The notes: generated from the sequence alone by a model not told the origin. A DNA stretch of 64,000 nt from an uncultured Oscillospiraceae bacterium (GCA_910589145.1 CAJUSD010000011.1:22306-86305), one strand, 5' to 3'; shown: positions 23,298-32,827, counted from the first letter of the stretch. Numbers and translations are program-made.

Positions 23298-24986
23298 TTA
23301 CTTCTTTTTTGCATTTTGAAAGGATATATGTCCCGGATAGGGTGTAAACCATATTCCTGACACCTTTGGCGATACTACAAAATAGTGGGTTTCAAAGTAT
23401 AATGGTGCAGCATACCCTCTTTCCAACAAAAGATTTTCCGCCTTGGCATACCATTGTGCTGCCCCTGACGCGTCTTCCCTGTTGGCAAGGGTCAAGTACC
23501 TTTCAAGCGTTTGCCTGTCTTCTGAGGCGGTGGAATAGGGCTGAGGGATATGTACAGGTTCTTCTTCAGCAACCTTGCTGTCGTCAGCAGGCGGACTTTC
23601 TATTGATTCTTCCTCAGACAGTGGAGCCGGGTTAGGAAGGTATCCGCAAATCTGCCTAAGCATTACGCCTGGATTTGGCTGTTCCAAATCTACAGGAAGT
23701 ATTGCCAACTGATAATCTCCCAAACGTAGCCGCCCGTAAAACTCTGTTTCGCTAAGGGCCTCTAAATTTATATACAGGTTTAAATCCTTCTGCCATTGGC
23801 GCTGTAAATATCCTGCTAAATACCGATGCTGTCCTGTTTCCAAACAGATTATGCTTGACTTAGGGAGTTTTGACAGCTCTAAACGTTTTAAGCCTGTTTC
23901 AAAGTGTTCCTTTGCTTCCTCGCGCCGATAAACCAAACCCGTAATATTTGGAGCTAAATTTCGATAGGGTTCGCCAAGGAGCGACGCAGCAGGGGGGACT
24001 AATAAATTGGTAATTTCCAGATTTTCCTCCATTGTAGGTTGAAAAAACTGCCTGTTTATGGCATAGCACATCCCAAGGCGGATATCATTATCCTGGAAAG
24101 CTGGATTGTTTGGATTAAAAATCAGTATGTGTGATGTGCTCTGAAACTTTTCTACGGGATATCCTTCTAAAGACTCTAAATCATTATAGGATACCGGTCC
24201 TCCGTCTGAACGGTCTTCCAAAAGCAGATGTGCGTTTTCTTCTGCTGGGAGAATGGTATATAAATTTACTGCTACAGTGGGAAGCGTTTCCAAGTCATAG
24301 TAGTTTTCATTTACACGCAGGCCTATATAGCGTCCGCTTTTCCAGGTGGTCATAACAAACGGGCCGTTGAATATAATGGAGTTCAGGGACAAACCATATC
24401 TTCCGTTGCAGCTTAGAAAAAAGTCTTCCCGGCACGGCATGGCCGCTGGAGATGCTAAAAGTTCCAGGAAGAAAGAATTCGGTTCTGCCAGGCGGATTTC
24501 CAATGTCCGCTCGTCTATTGCCTTGACCCCAAGCCGTGATGGCGGAAGCTCACCAAATAATACTTCTTTACTGTTTTCAATTCCCATAAAATTTTCAGCG
24601 TTGGGTGATGGAGATGATGGGTTGAAGATTCGAGAAAATCCAAAAACAAAATCCTTTGCGGTCAAAGGTTCCCCATCCGACCATTTTAGATTTTCACGAA
24701 GATAAAAGGTATAGACCTTTTTGTCCTCTGACAAAGAATACCTTTGCGCCAAGGCTGCAATAGGTTTTCCGTTTTCGTCCAGTTTCATCAGACCTTCAAA
24801 GCAATTTAAAATCAGCAGCGTTTCATTTGCGGTTGAAACATATTGCGGGTCCAGATTATCTACATTTGCAGATATGTTATATCGGATTAGATTATCATCG
24901 CTTCCTGGCAGTCCGCACCCTGTCAGGAGGAACCCTAATATTAGAAAAAATATAAGAAACAGGTCTATCCTGTACTTTTTTTGCAA
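23298..24986 (-). CDS. ABC transporter substrate-binding lipoprotein, family 5 (peptide/OppA-like)
   Basis: A secreted lipoprotein of about 562 residues that would bind peptides outside the cell. The signal peptide ends in the lipobox LLTGC (Cys24), and the SBP family 5 motif region TFYLRENLKWSDGEPLTAKD is clear. An unusual acidic, proline-containing insert (SEEESIESPPADDSKVAEEE) lies in the last third. The start is probably the TTG at 24986, 6 bases after GGAGGA; an ATG at 25001 overlaps that box. No permease or ATPase genes are adjacent, so it is an orphan that may work with a transporter elsewhere or have a signalling role. Confidence 0.85.
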   Translation of the reverse strand: MQKKYRIDLFLIFFLILGFLLTGCGLPGSDDNLIRYNISANVDNLDPQYVSTANETLLILNCFEGLMKLDENGKPIAALAQRYSLSEDKKVYTFYLRENLKWSDGEPLTAKDFVFGFSRIFNPSSPSPNAENFMGIENSKEVLFGELPPSRLGVKAIDERTLEIRLAEPNSFFLELLASPAAMPCREDFFLSCNGRYGLSLNSIIFNGPFVMTTWKSGRYIGLRVNENYYDLETLPTVAVNLYTILPAEENAHLLLEDRSDGGPVSYNDLESLEGYPVEKFQSTSHILIFNPNNPAFQDNDIRLGMCYAINRQFFQPTMEENLEITNLLVPPAASLLGEPYRNLAPNITGLVYRREEAKEHFETGLKRLELSKLPKSSIICLETGQHRYLAGYLQRQWQKDLNLYINLEALSETEFYGRLRLGDYQLAILPVDLEQPNPGVMLRQICGYLPNPAPLSEEESIESPPADDSKVAEEEPVHIPQPYSTASEDRQTLERYLTLANREDASGAAQWYAKAENLLLERGYAAPLYFETHYFVVSPKVSGIWFTPYPGHISFQNAKKK

Positions 24987-25309
24987 GATTTGTCCTCCCA
25001 TCTGTTTTTTAGGAAGAATACCGGCTTTTATTGTATCATATTGAAGTCTGTTATAGCAATTCCCAAAACATGAACTTTAAATGAACGACTATGGTAATTT
25101 TCGGAATGTCATTTATTTACCATAAAATACCATATATTTCCACAAAAAAGAATACTGTTCATTGGTTAATTCCACAGTAAAATTTTATAATTGTTTACTT
25201 GGATAAATATCAATTTATAAAAAATTTTTTTGGCGCCATCAAAGGGCATGGCCAAGCGGTTTTCCATTGATTCGCCAAAAAAACAGTGAAAAAACTATAC
25301 AAAAGGTGA

Positions 25310-25338
25310 TTGACAACAGGGCCGGATTCTCCTAAAAT
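25310..25338 (+). promoter_or_regulatory. Promoter of nrdDG
   Basis: TTGACA (25310-25315), a 17-base spacer and TAAAAT (25333-25338). The two NrdR boxes lie just downstream, between the predicted start and nrdD. The rest of the AT-rich 24987-25300 gap holds no gene; it includes TACCATAAAATACCATA at 25118-25134, partly like the fucI operator. Confidence 0.8.
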
Positions 25339-25361
25339 AGTAATTGCACATAAAACTAAAA

Positions 25362-25408
25362 ACACATCATATAGTGCTTAAACAAAGAACCGACACAATA
25401 TACTGTGT
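25362..25408 (+). promoter_or_regulatory. Two tandem NrdR boxes
   Basis: Box 1 is ACACATCATATAGTGC (25362-25377) and box 2 is ACACAATATACTGTGT (25393-25408). Their centres are 31 bp apart, about three helical turns, which is the spacing expected for NrdR, the ATP/dATP-sensing repressor of ribonucleotide reductase genes. Confidence 0.87.
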
Positions 25409-25434
25409 TTAACATAGCCGAAAGGAAGAGAACA

Positions 25435-27768
25435 ATGTTAAAGACGATTGTAAAGCGTGATGGCCGGGAAGTGCCTTTTGAGCTGGAAAAAATAGCGGAT
25501 GCGGTGTTTAAGGCTGCACAAGCAACGGGCGGAAAAGATTATGAGATGGCAAAAAAGGTAGCCGAAGCAGTGGAAGAATATTTGGAACACTCCTGTCACG
25601 TGGAGCAGCCGTCTGTTGAGCAAATTCAGGATGCAGTTGAAAAGGTACTGGTAGAACGCGGACACGCAAGGACAGCAAAAGAATATATTTTGTACCGTGC
25701 AAACCGGACGCGGGTTCGGGAAATGAACACACGGTTAATGAAAGTATATGAGGATCTGACTTTCCAATCTGCGGCGGACAATGATATTAAACGGGAAAAC
25801 GCAAATATTGACGGAGATACCGCCATGGGAACTATGCTGAAGTATGGTTCAGAAGGGGCGAAGCAGTTTAACGAGATGTATATCCTTGCACCAGATCATG
25901 CCAAAGCCCACATAGAGGGCGACATTCATATACATGATTTGGATTTCTATACTTTGACAACTACCTGCTGCCAAATAGATTTACAAAAACTATTTCGTAA
26001 AGGGTTTTCAACGGGACATGGGTTCTTGAGGGAACCAAACGATATTCAAAGTTATTCTGCGCTTGCCTGTATTGCAATCCAGTCAAATCAAAACGACCAG
26101 CACGGCGGGCAAAGTGTTCCCAACTTCGACTATTCAATGGCAGAGGGCGTTGCTAAAACCTATCGGAAGCATTACATAGCAAACCTGGGAAAAGCCTTGG
26201 AGCTTTTGGCAGGGGAGGAAGAAGGCCGTTTTGCTGCCGATGATATTCTCTCCGCGATAGAAAAGTCAGGTTTGCATCCGGTTCTTGCAGCTGATAATGG
26301 ATATGAAGCAGAAGAAAAGAAAATTCTTGACGAACGTTATGGCGAAGAACTGGCAGAGCAGATTCAACAGTTTGCCCGCAAGTATGCTGTAAAAGAAACA
26401 GACAGAAGCTGTTATCAGGCAATGGAAGCCTTAGTGCATAACCTGAACACTATGCACTCCCGCGCAGGCGCTCAGATTCCTTTCAGTTCTCTGAACTATG
26501 GGACGGATATTAGTGCGGAAGGCCGGATTATTGTGAAGAACCTGCTGTTAGCAACTGAGGCTGGCCTTGGAAACGGAGAAACACCTATTTTCCCCATCCA
26601 GATTTTTAAAGTCAAAGAAGGGGTTAATTTTAATCCTGAAGATCCAAACTATGATTTATTCCAGCTTGCCTGCCGGGTATCCGCAAAACGCCTGTTTCCT
26701 AATTTCTCTTTCCTGGACGCCCCCTATAACGTCCAATACTATAAGCCTGGGCATCCCGAAACAGAAGCGGCTTATATGGGCTGCCGTACCCGTGTTGTTG
26801 GCAATGCTTACGACCCAGACAGGCAAATTGTAAACGGACGAGGCAACCTTAGCTTTACTTCTATTAACCTTCCAAGGCTTGCTATCCGGTCTAACGGGAA
26901 CCTGGATTTCTTCTTTGAGGAATTGGCTAAAAAGCTTGATTTGGTTATTGATCAGCTTAAAGCCAGATTCCATATCCAATGCGGCAAAAAAGTTAAAAAT
27001 TATCCCTTCCTGATGGGGCAGGGTGTATGGCTGGATTCTGAAAAACTCAGCCAGGAAGACACCTTGGAAGAAGTTTTAAAACATGGTTCTCTTACAGTTG
27101 GGTTTATTGGGCTGGCAGAGTGCCTGAAAGCTTTAATTGGCAAGCATCACGGCGAATCAGAGGAAGCTCAAAACCTTGGGTTGGAGATTATTGGATTTAT
27201 GCGGAAACGTATGGATGAGGAAACTAAAAAAACCGGACTTAATTTTACTGTAATTGCTACCCCCGCCGAAGGATTGTCCGGCCGCTTTGTCAGAATGGAT
27301 AAGCAGCGTTATGGTGTTATCCCCGGTATTACTGACCGCGAATATTATACTAATTCCTTCCATGTGCCTGTTTATTATGAGATTTCTGCCTTTGAGAAGA
27401 TTAAACGGGAAGCTCCTTATCATGAGCTTACAAATGGCGGCCATATTACCTATATTGAATTAGATGGAGATCCCACCCAGAATCTGGAGGCCTTTGAACA
27501 GGTTGTTCGGTGTATGAAGGAAAGCGGCGTTGGGTATGGTTCTGTCAACCATCCTGTTGACCGAGACCCGATTTGCGGCTACACGGGAATTATTGGTGAT
27601 GTTTGCCCTAAATGCGGACGCTCTGAAAACGATGGCGGGCCTAAATTTGAACGTATCCGCCGTATTACCGGATATCTGGTGGGTACCCTTGACCGCTTTA
27701 ATGATGCAAAACGTACTGAAGTTGAGGATAGGATTAAACACAGCGTCAGCAAGATGGAAACATTTTAA
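25435..27768 (+). CDS. nrdD: Anaerobic (class III) ribonucleoside-triphosphate reductase
   Basis: This glycyl-radical enzyme reduces ribonucleoside triphosphates to deoxyribonucleotides without oxygen. The 777-residue protein begins with an ATP-cone regulatory domain (residues 1-95, KTIVKRDGREVPFELEKIA). The C-terminal zinc site is in ICGYTG...CPKCGR. The glycyl-radical loop RRITGYLVG places the radical at about Gly746. The ATG at 25435 follows AAAGGAAG. It forms an operon with its activase nrdG 54 bases downstream. Confidence 0.97.
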   Translation: MLKTIVKRDGREVPFELEKIADAVFKAAQATGGKDYEMAKKVAEAVEEYLEHSCHVEQPSVEQIQDAVEKVLVERGHARTAKEYILYRANRTRVREMNTRLMKVYEDLTFQSAADNDIKRENANIDGDTAMGTMLKYGSEGAKQFNEMYILAPDHAKAHIEGDIHIHDLDFYTLTTTCCQIDLQKLFRKGFSTGHGFLREPNDIQSYSALACIAIQSNQNDQHGGQSVPNFDYSMAEGVAKTYRKHYIANLGKALELLAGEEEGRFAADDILSAIEKSGLHPVLAADNGYEAEEKKILDERYGEELAEQIQQFARKYAVKETDRSCYQAMEALVHNLNTMHSRAGAQIPFSSLNYGTDISAEGRIIVKNLLLATEAGLGNGETPIFPIQIFKVKEGVNFNPEDPNYDLFQLACRVSAKRLFPNFSFLDAPYNVQYYKPGHPETEAAYMGCRTRVVGNAYDPDRQIVNGRGNLSFTSINLPRLAIRSNGNLDFFFEELAKKLDLVIDQLKARFHIQCGKKVKNYPFLMGQGVWLDSEKLSQEDTLEEVLKHGSLTVGFIGLAECLKALIGKHHGESEEAQNLGLEIIGFMRKRMDEETKKTGLNFTVIATPAEGLSGRFVRMDKQRYGVIPGITDREYYTNSFHVPVYYEISAFEKIKREAPYHELTNGGHITYIELDGDPTQNLEAFEQVVRCMKESGVGYGSVNHPVDRDPICGYTGIIGDVCPKCGRSENDGGPKFERIRRITGYLVGTLDRFNDAKRTEVEDRIKHSVSKMETF

Positions 27769-27822
27769 GTTTAACGAGATATATGGATATTGCCTTTTTG
27801 CAGGTTTTCAGGAGGAAATAGC

Positions 27823-28377
27823 ATGGAACAGGAAAATTGCCCCTTAAACGGGAATACTTTGCATCTTGCCGGGATTATCCGGGAATCCATTGTAGATGGT
27901 CCAGGTATGCGCTTTGTTGTATTTGTTCAAGGCTGCCCTCATAACTGCCCTGGATGCCAGAATCTTCAGGCGCACAGCTTTGAAGGCGGTGCAGTCTTTA
28001 CAGTTGACCGGCTTTTGCAGGAGATTCAGAAAAATCCTTTGCTTAAGGGTGTTACTTTTAGCGGAGGTGAGCCCTTTTGCCAGCCGGAACCTTTGGCAAG
28101 ACTTGCACGCAAATTACATTCTATGGGATTGGATGTAATTTGCTATACCGGTTACGTTTATGAGGACTTGCTGAAAAAGAGCGAGACGGATTTGGATATA
28201 AGGGATCTTTTGGAAAATTGCGATGCACTTGTAGACGGGCCTTTTTTGCAGGATCAGAAAAGTTTGACCCTCCATTTTCGCGGGAGCCGGAACCAGCGTA
28301 TTTTGGATGTGCCTAAAAGTCTTTTAAAAGGCAGGGCTGTCCCTGTGCCCTGGCAGGATAGCTGTTCAGCAGGATAA
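27823..28377 (+). CDS. nrdG: Anaerobic ribonucleotide reductase activating protein
   Basis: A radical SAM enzyme that makes the glycyl radical on NrdD. The 184-residue protein has the CxxxCxxC iron-sulfur motif as Cys38, Cys42 and Cys45 (CPHNCPGC) and the TFSGGEP SAM-binding motif. AGGAGG precedes the ATG at 27823. Confidence 0.96.
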   Translation: MEQENCPLNGNTLHLAGIIRESIVDGPGMRFVVFVQGCPHNCPGCQNLQAHSFEGGAVFTVDRLLQEIQKNPLLKGVTFSGGEPFCQPEPLARLARKLHSMGLDVICYTGYVYEDLLKKSETDLDIRDLLENCDALVDGPFLQDQKSLTLHFRGSRNQRILDVPKSLLKGRAVPVPWQDSCSAG

Positions 28378-28535
28378 GAGGGAGCAGAGCCAACATCGGA
28401 TCGAAAGCTTCGGTCCAGGGTGAAAATCTTCTCTTGCAGCTATTCAGCAAACGGTTCGTTTTCTATAATGGTATCCCTAAAAACAGAAAACCATACAATT
28501 TAAAAGGTTTTTATCCAACTTACAATAAAAATAAG

Positions 28536-28575
28536 AATGTCTCTTTTGAGCGAAACTCAAAAGAGACATTTTTTT
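28536..28575 (+). terminator. Terminator downstream of nrdDG
   Basis: A perfect 15-bp stem (28536-28550 with 28556-28570) with a CGAAA loop and a run of seven T. It lies about 160 bases after nrdG and just before the promoter of the next gene. Confidence 0.85.
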
Positions 28576-28585
28576 CATTCAATAG

Positions 28586-28618
28586 TTGACTTTTTTGTAT
28601 CAATGGTTACAATATAAT
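28586..28618 (+). promoter_or_regulatory. Promoter of the ChrB-N-like gene
   Basis: TTGACT at 28586-28591 pairs with TACAAT at 28608-28613 (16-base spacer). An overlapping TATAAT at 28613-28618 is too far from this -35 but may help. Confidence 0.5.
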
Positions 28619-28656
28619 CAGGTGCAGAGAATCATCCCGTAAGGAGGAAGGACAAA

Positions 28657-29196
28657 ATGGCGAGTAAAAGGAAATGGATTGCTTTAGGATATAATCTACC
28701 TATTAACCCATCCAAAAACCGGGTATATGTTTGGCGAAAGCTGAAGGAAGCAGGTGCAGTTTATTATAAGTCCGGTATGGCAGTCCTGCCTTACCGGAAA
28801 GAAGAACTGTCCTTTTTTCGCTGGCTTTCTGAGAAAATTAACGGAATAGGCGGAGAAGCTTCTATCATTGAAATCTGCTTTATCGATCAAAAGGATGAAA
28901 GAGAACTGATTGAAAAGTTTATCGAACAGTCAAAACAGGAATACCGGGAGGTATTGACACAGTGCAGAAAAATCTATGATGCGCTTTTAATGTCGAAAAT
29001 GGGAAAAGAAGAAATAGAAAAACTCCTGGAAGGCGATCTGTTAAAACTTGCGAAAAAATATAAGAGAATCCGCTCCAGAGATTTCTTTAAACTTCCCCTG
29101 GCTCAAGAAATTGAATATGGTTTGGCTGATATTGAGGCAATCCTTAGAATGTCCGCAAACGACTTTTCTATTCAAATGAAACGTATCTGGACGTAA
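28657..29196 (+). CDS. ChrB N-terminal-like protein
   Basis: A 179-residue protein whose first 75 residues match the ChrB_N pattern: aromatic start (KWIALGYNLP), the PSKNRVYVWRKLKEAGAVYY segment, then PYRKEELSFFRWLSEKI and GGEASIIE. In chromate-resistance systems ChrB senses chromate and ChrA exports it; no ChrA lies here, so the cellular role may be different. The C-terminal part is helical and charged. GTAAGGAGGAAGG precedes the ATG. A small membrane-protein gene follows after 18 bases. Confidence 0.65.
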   Translation: MASKRKWIALGYNLPINPSKNRVYVWRKLKEAGAVYYKSGMAVLPYRKEELSFFRWLSEKINGIGGEASIIEICFIDQKDERELIEKFIEQSKQEYREVLTQCRKIYDALLMSKMGKEEIEKLLEGDLLKLAKKYKRIRSRDFFKLPLAQEIEYGLADIEAILRMSANDFSIQMKRIWT

Positions 29197-29214
29197 TAGA
29201 AAGGAGAAACTAAA

Positions 29215-29403
29215 GTGTGGCAATTTTTGATAGATTCTGCAATGAAATCTGCTGAAACAGGGGTGGCCCCTTTCCCGTTCGTACTGATTGGAATGCTGTT
29301 AGGGGCTTTGCTGCTTTTGATTTTAATGCCGTTTATCATTCGACCTGTGAAACGTGCTATGAAGTGGGAAGAAAAACAGCGCAGAAAACAGACCCGTTTC
29401 TAG
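29215..29403 (+). CDS. Small single-span membrane protein
   Basis: A 62-residue protein, start GTG behind AAAGGAG, with one strongly hydrophobic span at about residues 22-42 and a highly basic C-terminal tail (KQRRKQTRF). It is probably cotranscribed with the ChrB-N-like gene. No family was recognised. Confidence 0.6.
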   Translation: MWQFLIDSAMKSAETGVAPFPFVLIGMLLGALLLLILMPFIIRPVKRAMKWEEKQRRKQTRF

Positions 29404-29433
29404 GCTGATACAGGCTTAAAAGTAAGCGCTGTA

Positions 29434-29916
29434 TTATTTATGGTATTTTGTACTGGCAGCAATGGAAAAAGCCCTGTAAACCTGTTCACAGAGCATGACT
29501 CTAGCCAACTGATGGGGAAAGGTCATTTGTGACATAGACAATCTTAAATTAGCAGACTTTTTTACCTTATCCGCCAACCCAAAGGAACCTCCAATAATAA
29601 ACACAATAGTATTTTTTCCCTCTGCAACTGCCTTTGTGTATTGTTCGGACAATGCCAAAGAATCTATTTCCCTGCCTTCAATACACAATGCAATGATGTA
29701 CGCATGGCCCGGAATATGGTTTAGGATAGTTTCCCCCTCCTTTTCCAGTCCGGCCTTAATCTGGGCTGGGGAAGGGGAATCAGGAAGGCGGTATTCAGGG
29801 ATTTCCTCAATGGAAAAGCGGCAGTAAGCTTTTAACCTTTTTGCATATTCCCCACATGCGTCTTTCCAATACTGCTCTTTTAGTTTTCCAACGGCTAAAA
29901 TGGTTACATTTATCAT
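29434..29916 (-). CDS. rlmH: 23S rRNA pseudouridine-1915 N3-methyltransferase RlmH
   Basis: RlmH is a SPOUT-class, SAM-dependent methyltransferase that modifies helix 69 of 23S rRNA after subunit joining. The 160-residue protein shows the N-terminal INVTILAVGKLKEQYW and the knot region FIIGGSFGLADKVKKSA, followed by MTFPHQLARVMLCEQVYRA, all diagnostic. The start is at 29916; no strong ribosome box was judged decisive. Confidence 0.96.
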   Translation of the reverse strand: MINVTILAVGKLKEQYWKDACGEYAKRLKAYCRFSIEEIPEYRLPDSPSPAQIKAGLEKEGETILNHIPGHAYIIALCIEGREIDSLALSEQYTKAVAEGKNTIVFIIGGSFGLADKVKKSANLRLSMSQMTFPHQLARVMLCEQVYRAFSIAASTKYHK

Positions 29917-30211
29917 AACTGGGAAACCGCCTTATTTTTAACGTGGGTTTGGTGAATTTTATGTTTTGGAAACGCCGTCTCAGCAGCCGTTGGCTGTAAG
30001 AGAAAGCTTTTATCTTCTTTCCAACGTTGCGGTATTGGAAAGAAGCGGAAGGATCCTGCCATATGATGCCTATCCCCTGAAAGTATTCTGTCGCCGCTGA
30101 CCATCACTTCTATAAAAAATAGCAGCATTTTTATTTCAATATTGACAAAGGTTAGGTATCTGTTCCGTTTGTTAAGCAATGATAGTTCTCGCTTGGCGGG
30201 TTTGATTCAAT

Positions 30212-30248
30212 AGGGCTATCAGTTCAGCAGGGCTGAACTGATAGCCCT
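30212..30248. repeat. Perfect 17-bp palindrome with GTTCAGC/GCTGAAC core
   Basis: Arms 30212-30228 and 30232-30248 pair perfectly around a 3-base loop. The core is the same as in repeat family 1. It lies in the 29917-30340 gap, where no credible gene was found, about 90 bases after the walJ-like stop. No T tract follows. Confidence 0.65.
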
Positions 30249-30340
30249 GCTGTTCATCCCTGTGACCCGATAGCAGCCTTTTAGGGAAAGGCTCCCTAAT
30301 GACCCAAACCTCGCTTATTTGTTTTAGGTTACTGTTCGTC

Positions 30341-31126
30341 TTATAAAGCAATAGCAGGGCTTGGTTCACTGCGGCGGGCAGCCTGCAAGCTAAACTCTGT
30401 TGCCCCAATTCCGATTTCAGCCATCTTAGCGTAAACAGTTTGCAAAGCAATTTCCGGCATATTATTTTCTTTACTCAAATGACACAACACAAAACGCTTT
30501 GTACCTTTTTGCGCCAATTCGGCCAACTGGCTGGCACATTCCTGATTTTCCAAATGCCCATGTCTGCCGCTAATCCTACGTTTCAAGTAATAAGGGTAAG
30601 CAGAACATTGAAGCATTGCACTGTCATAGTTAGACTCCAACATGGCCAAGTCGCACCCTGTCAAACCAGCCCGAACCTGGTCCGTAATGTAACCTAAATC
30701 AGTGGCAATTCCGATAGAGCGCCCATCCTCCGTATCAATGCGGAATCCCAGGCTATGTACACTGTCATGAGGGGTATCAAAGGGGGTAACAAGCATTCCG
30801 CCAACCTCTGTAGGCGATGCTATTTCATATAAAGGGCAGTCTGGATGGACATATTTCCTGTTTTGAAGGTACTCCAGTACTTCCCGTGAACTGTAGACAG
30901 GAAGTGGGAAACGCTTTGTAAAAACAGAAAGTCCCTTAATGTGGTCTATGTGTTCGTGGGTAATTAGAATTCCATTAATATTTTTGGGATGAACATTAAT
31001 CTGCCCCAGCGCGTCAACAATTGCCCTGCAGCTTACCCCAGCGTCTATTAGGACAGAGCCTCCTCCGCTGGAAACAAAGGTGCAGTTCCCGCTGCTTCCG
31101 CTGAACAGTGGGTAAAATTTGGTCAT
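30341..31126 (-). CDS. walJ: MBL-fold metallohydrolase, WalJ/YycJ-like
   Basis: A 261-residue metallo-beta-lactamase-fold protein with the metal motif His57-x-His59-x-Asp61-His62 (THEHIDH). The N-terminal PLFSGSSGNCTFV and the LESNYD and HLSKEN segments are typical of YycJ/WalJ, which in Firmicutes often lies near rlmH and is linked to the WalRK cell-wall system and to DNA processing. Here the walRK genes are absent from the neighbourhood, and the exact substrate is unknown. Confidence 0.87.
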   Translation of the reverse strand: MTKFYPLFSGSSGNCTFVSSGGGSVLIDAGVSCRAIVDALGQINVHPKNINGILITHEHIDHIKGLSVFTKRFPLPVYSSREVLEYLQNRKYVHPDCPLYEIASPTEVGGMLVTPFDTPHDSVHSLGFRIDTEDGRSIGIATDLGYITDQVRAGLTGCDLAMLESNYDSAMLQCSAYPYYLKRRISGRHGHLENQECASQLAELAQKGTKRFVLCHLSKENNMPEIALQTVYAKMAEIGIGATEFSLQAARRSEPSPAIAL

Positions 31127-31259
31127 AAATGTTGCAGCCTCTTTCTTTTATATCCTGAACTTACGTTCTGATTTTTCCCACATAACAGAACACCACCGTT
31201 TTGGAACCTTTTCCGAAAACAGCAGTGTCCTTTTAAATTTATGAATAGTAGATTTACGC

Positions 31260-32552
31260 TTATATCCCCTGTGCAATTGGCACATTGCTTGATACGAAAA
31301 AAGAAACCTTTTGAATGTCTGCTCCTAGGCCAATAAACTTTTCTACAATCGTTTCATATCCGCGCTCAATATGTTGGATATCCTCTATTTCTGTCACGCC
31401 TTTAGCGCAGCAGGCTGCAATTAACATTGCGGCTCCCGCCCGAAGATCGGTAGCCTTTACCGGTGCTCCAGAAAGTTTTTTGACCCCTTGAATTACTGCA
31501 ACAGGTCCATCTACTCGAATATCCGCTCCCATACGGCAGAGTTCTTCCGTATACCGGAAACGATTTGGCCAAACCCCTTCCGTGATGATGCTTGTCCCTT
31601 CTGCTAAAGACAGCAGTGCTGCCATCTGGGGCTGCATATCCGTTGGAAAACCAGGATGGGGAAGGGTTTTTATACTTAGAGGAAATAAAGGCCCCTGCCG
31701 CATGACCCGGATAGAATCGTCATGTTCCTCAATTTCTGCCCCTGCACGAATCAATTTCTCTGTTATGGATTCCAAATGTTTGGGAATTACGTTCTTGATA
31801 AGAACATCCCCTCCTGTAGCTGCCGCCGCTACCATAAATGTTCCAGCTTCAATTTGGTCAGGAATAATGGAGTAGCTGGTTCCATGAAGCTCCTCTACGC
31901 CATGGATTTTAATTACATCAGTACCAGCTCCACGAATATCAGCCCCCATAGAGTTTAAAAAGTTTGCCAGGTCTACAATATGAGGTTCTTTTCCGGCATT
32001 CTCTAAAACTGTCACCCCTTTTGCTTTTACTGCTGCCAGCATTGCATTTATGGTGCCGCCTACAGTATTGCCGTCAAAATAAACGTGTCCGCCTAATAAT
32101 TCATCTGCTTTTGCATTTATCATGCCATGTTCTAAGCTTACTTTGACGTTCATAGCCTCAAACGCTTTTATATGCTGATCGATAGGACGTACCCCGAAAT
32201 CACAGCCTCCCGGCATTGCTACGCTTGCTCTGGAGCACCGCCCTAATAACGCCCCAAGGAAATAATACGATCCCCTCATACGCCTTGCCAATTCATACGG
32301 CACTACCGGCAGAATTGTGTTTGATGCATCTATTTCTAGTGTGGTTCGGTCTAATAATCTTACGCTTACACCCATATCCCTTAATATATTGACAAGAGTT
32401 GTTACATCACTGACTCTTGGTACATTTTCTATAATACAAGGGCCATTGGATAATATGGCGGCCGGTATGATGGCGACAGCAGCATTTTTTGCCCCGCTAA
32501 TGGTAACGTCGCCTTTCAATGGCGCCCCGCCGTTGATTACGAATTTATCCAT
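31260..32552 (-). CDS. murA: UDP-N-acetylglucosamine 1-carboxyvinyltransferase MurA
   Basis: MurA transfers enolpyruvate from PEP to UDP-GlcNAc, the first committed step of peptidoglycan synthesis and the fosfomycin target. The 430-residue protein has the conserved Lys22-Asn23 pair and the active-site cysteine Cys117 in the loop MPGGCDFGVRPIDQH. A likely promoter (TTTTAA, 17 bases, TATAAT at 32616-32588 on the minus strand) lies upstream. Gram-positives often have two MurA copies; only this one is visible. Confidence 0.96.
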   Translation of the reverse strand: MDKFVINGGAPLKGDVTISGAKNAAVAIIPAAILSNGPCIIENVPRVSDVTTLVNILRDMGVSVRLLDRTTLEIDASNTILPVVPYELARRMRGSYYFLGALLGRCSRASVAMPGGCDFGVRPIDQHIKAFEAMNVKVSLEHGMINAKADELLGGHVYFDGNTVGGTINAMLAAVKAKGVTVLENAGKEPHIVDLANFLNSMGADIRGAGTDVIKIHGVEELHGTSYSIIPDQIEAGTFMVAAAATGGDVLIKNVIPKHLESITEKLIRAGAEIEEHDDSIRVMRQGPLFPLSIKTLPHPGFPTDMQPQMAALLSLAEGTSIITEGVWPNRFRYTEELCRMGADIRVDGPVAVIQGVKKLSGAPVKATDLRAGAAMLIAACCAKGVTEIEDIQHIERGYETIVEKFIGLGADIQKVSFFVSSNVPIAQGI

Positions 32553-32729
32553 TCGGCACTCTCCTTATTGATTTCATTTGTTTTATTATTATAACACCAT
32601 TGTGACAAAATTAAAAGCAGAATTTTAAAAATTGATTCCTTTTCTTTTGGTAAAACTCACCAGTATAAATCAACGTAAATTTGATAAAGATACAAATTGA
32701 GTAGTCATTTGGGGCAAAATAGTAAAGGA

Positions 32730-32784
32730 AAAGAAAAAGCTGTATGTTTTGCTCCCTGCCTTTAGAGAAACATAACATACAGCT
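32730..32784 (-). terminator. Terminator of the endonuclease V gene
   Basis: Arms AGCTGTATGTT (32738-32748) and 32774-32784 form an 11-bp stem with a 25-base loop. Read on the minus strand, a T-rich TTTTTCTTTTCC follows. It lies 44 bases after the stop codon. Confidence 0.65.
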
Positions 32785-32827
32785 AATAAATTTTTTGGAG
32801 TTGCCCTTAAGTATATCCTTTGATCGT

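Noticed and set aside
29913..30450. Two minus-strand open frames (88 and 92 residues) between rlmH and the WalJ-like gene
   Set aside because: They overlap known genes or the 17-bp palindrome, and have no family resemblance.
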